DNA of 64,000 nt from Palsa-147 sp049279675. Lineage in GTDB: Bacteria > Acidobacteriota > Terriglobia > Acidiferrales > UBA7541. Below, piece after piece: positions 63,897-64,000 of this stretch. The stretch spans positions 36,381-100,380 of the forward strand of contig JBAPOP010000085.1 of assembly GCA_049279675.1 (NCBI GenBank), given 5' to 3'. The position numbers were made by a program, and so were the translations under genes. Below the pieces are notes generated by a model. That model did not search any database. It was given only the letters and a program-made list of their open reading frames with translations, and was not told the DNA's origin. The number at the start of each line of letters is the position of its first letter. Positions within the stretch are counted from its first letter, which is position 1.

Positions 63897-64000
63897 ATGA
63901 AGAAACGCATCGGCGTGCTGCTGTCGGGCCGAGGCTCGAATTTCGAGGCGCTTGCCGAAAGCGCGGAGACAGGCCGAATACCAAACGCCGAAATCGCCAT
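63897..64000 (+). CDS. purN: Phosphoribosylglycinamide formyltransferase, partial
   Basis: Only the first 34 codons are in the window: MKKRIGVLLSGRGSNFEALA matches the start of PurN, including the SGRGSNFEAL motif near the phosphoribosyl-binding region. It transfers a formyl group to GAR in purine synthesis. The rest lies beyond the right edge. Confidence 0.85.
   Translation, partial: MKKRIGVLLSGRGSNFEALAESAETGRIPNAEIA

Overview
The window reads as a chromosomal segment of a Gram-negative bacterium, most likely an acidobacterium (Acidobacteriota, Terriglobia-like). This is inferred from two very large Oar-type TonB-dependent receptors with an N-terminal carboxypeptidase-regulatory domain, a pseudopilin-like protein of the type common in that phylum, lpxC and other Gram-negative envelope genes, several secreted NTF2/DUF4440 proteins, and moderately GC-rich coding sequence. 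No phage, transposase, integrase or CRISPR array was seen. One tRNA gene, tRNA-Leu(CAG), is present.

Layout. 0-10.98 kb: left-edge fragment of an LPG-synthase-TM/flippase-like protein, a DapB-like amino-acid dehydrogenase, a beta-hydroxyacid dehydrogenase, two small proteins, RNase R, a lipase-maturation-factor membrane protein, UDP-glucose dehydrogenase and a glycosyltransferase-like protein. 11-14 kb: a two-gene minus-strand unit with an exported caspase-like protein. 14-20.8 kb: sugar genes (GH38 alpha-mannosidase, MFS sugar porter, NagB, glucokinase). 20.8-24.8 kb: a catalytic/non-catalytic pair of M16 proteases and a DUF72 protein. 24.9-42.3 kb: an uptake and catabolism region with a GntR/FCD regulator, two class-V aminotransferases, an amino-acid permease, two giant TonB-dependent receptors, an exported amidohydrolase, an M61 aminopeptidase and a BBE-type FAD oxidase. 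42.3-51.2 kb: tRNA-Leu, a seven-unit kelch protein, a PilZ protein, small membrane and NTF2-like proteins, an FGE-like protein, a permease translationally coupled to a large PIG-L deacetylase, and a secreted repeat protein. 51.3-64 kb: housekeeping genes lipA, lpxC, fabI, glmU and a purine cluster purQ-purL-purF-lepB-purM-purN, with signal peptidase inserted and no purS in view.

How the genes may work together. In the 25-39 kb region, outer-membrane import (TonB receptors), exported hydrolysis (amidohydrolase, M61 peptidase), inner-membrane import (APC permease) and PLP chemistry (class-V aminotransferases) sit side by side. A 17-bp palindrome and a sigma70-like promoter lie in the gap next to the GntR gene. 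I infer a regulated system for taking up and degrading an amino-acid-like or peptide-like compound of unknown identity. Other notable points are the exported caspase operon, a zinc-ribbon protein fused to a pseudopilin-like segment, a GlmU with a long basic tail, and complementary active-site defects in the M16 pair. Gene functions are recognised by reading motifs, without database searches, so product names are family-level unless the motif evidence is stated to be strong.
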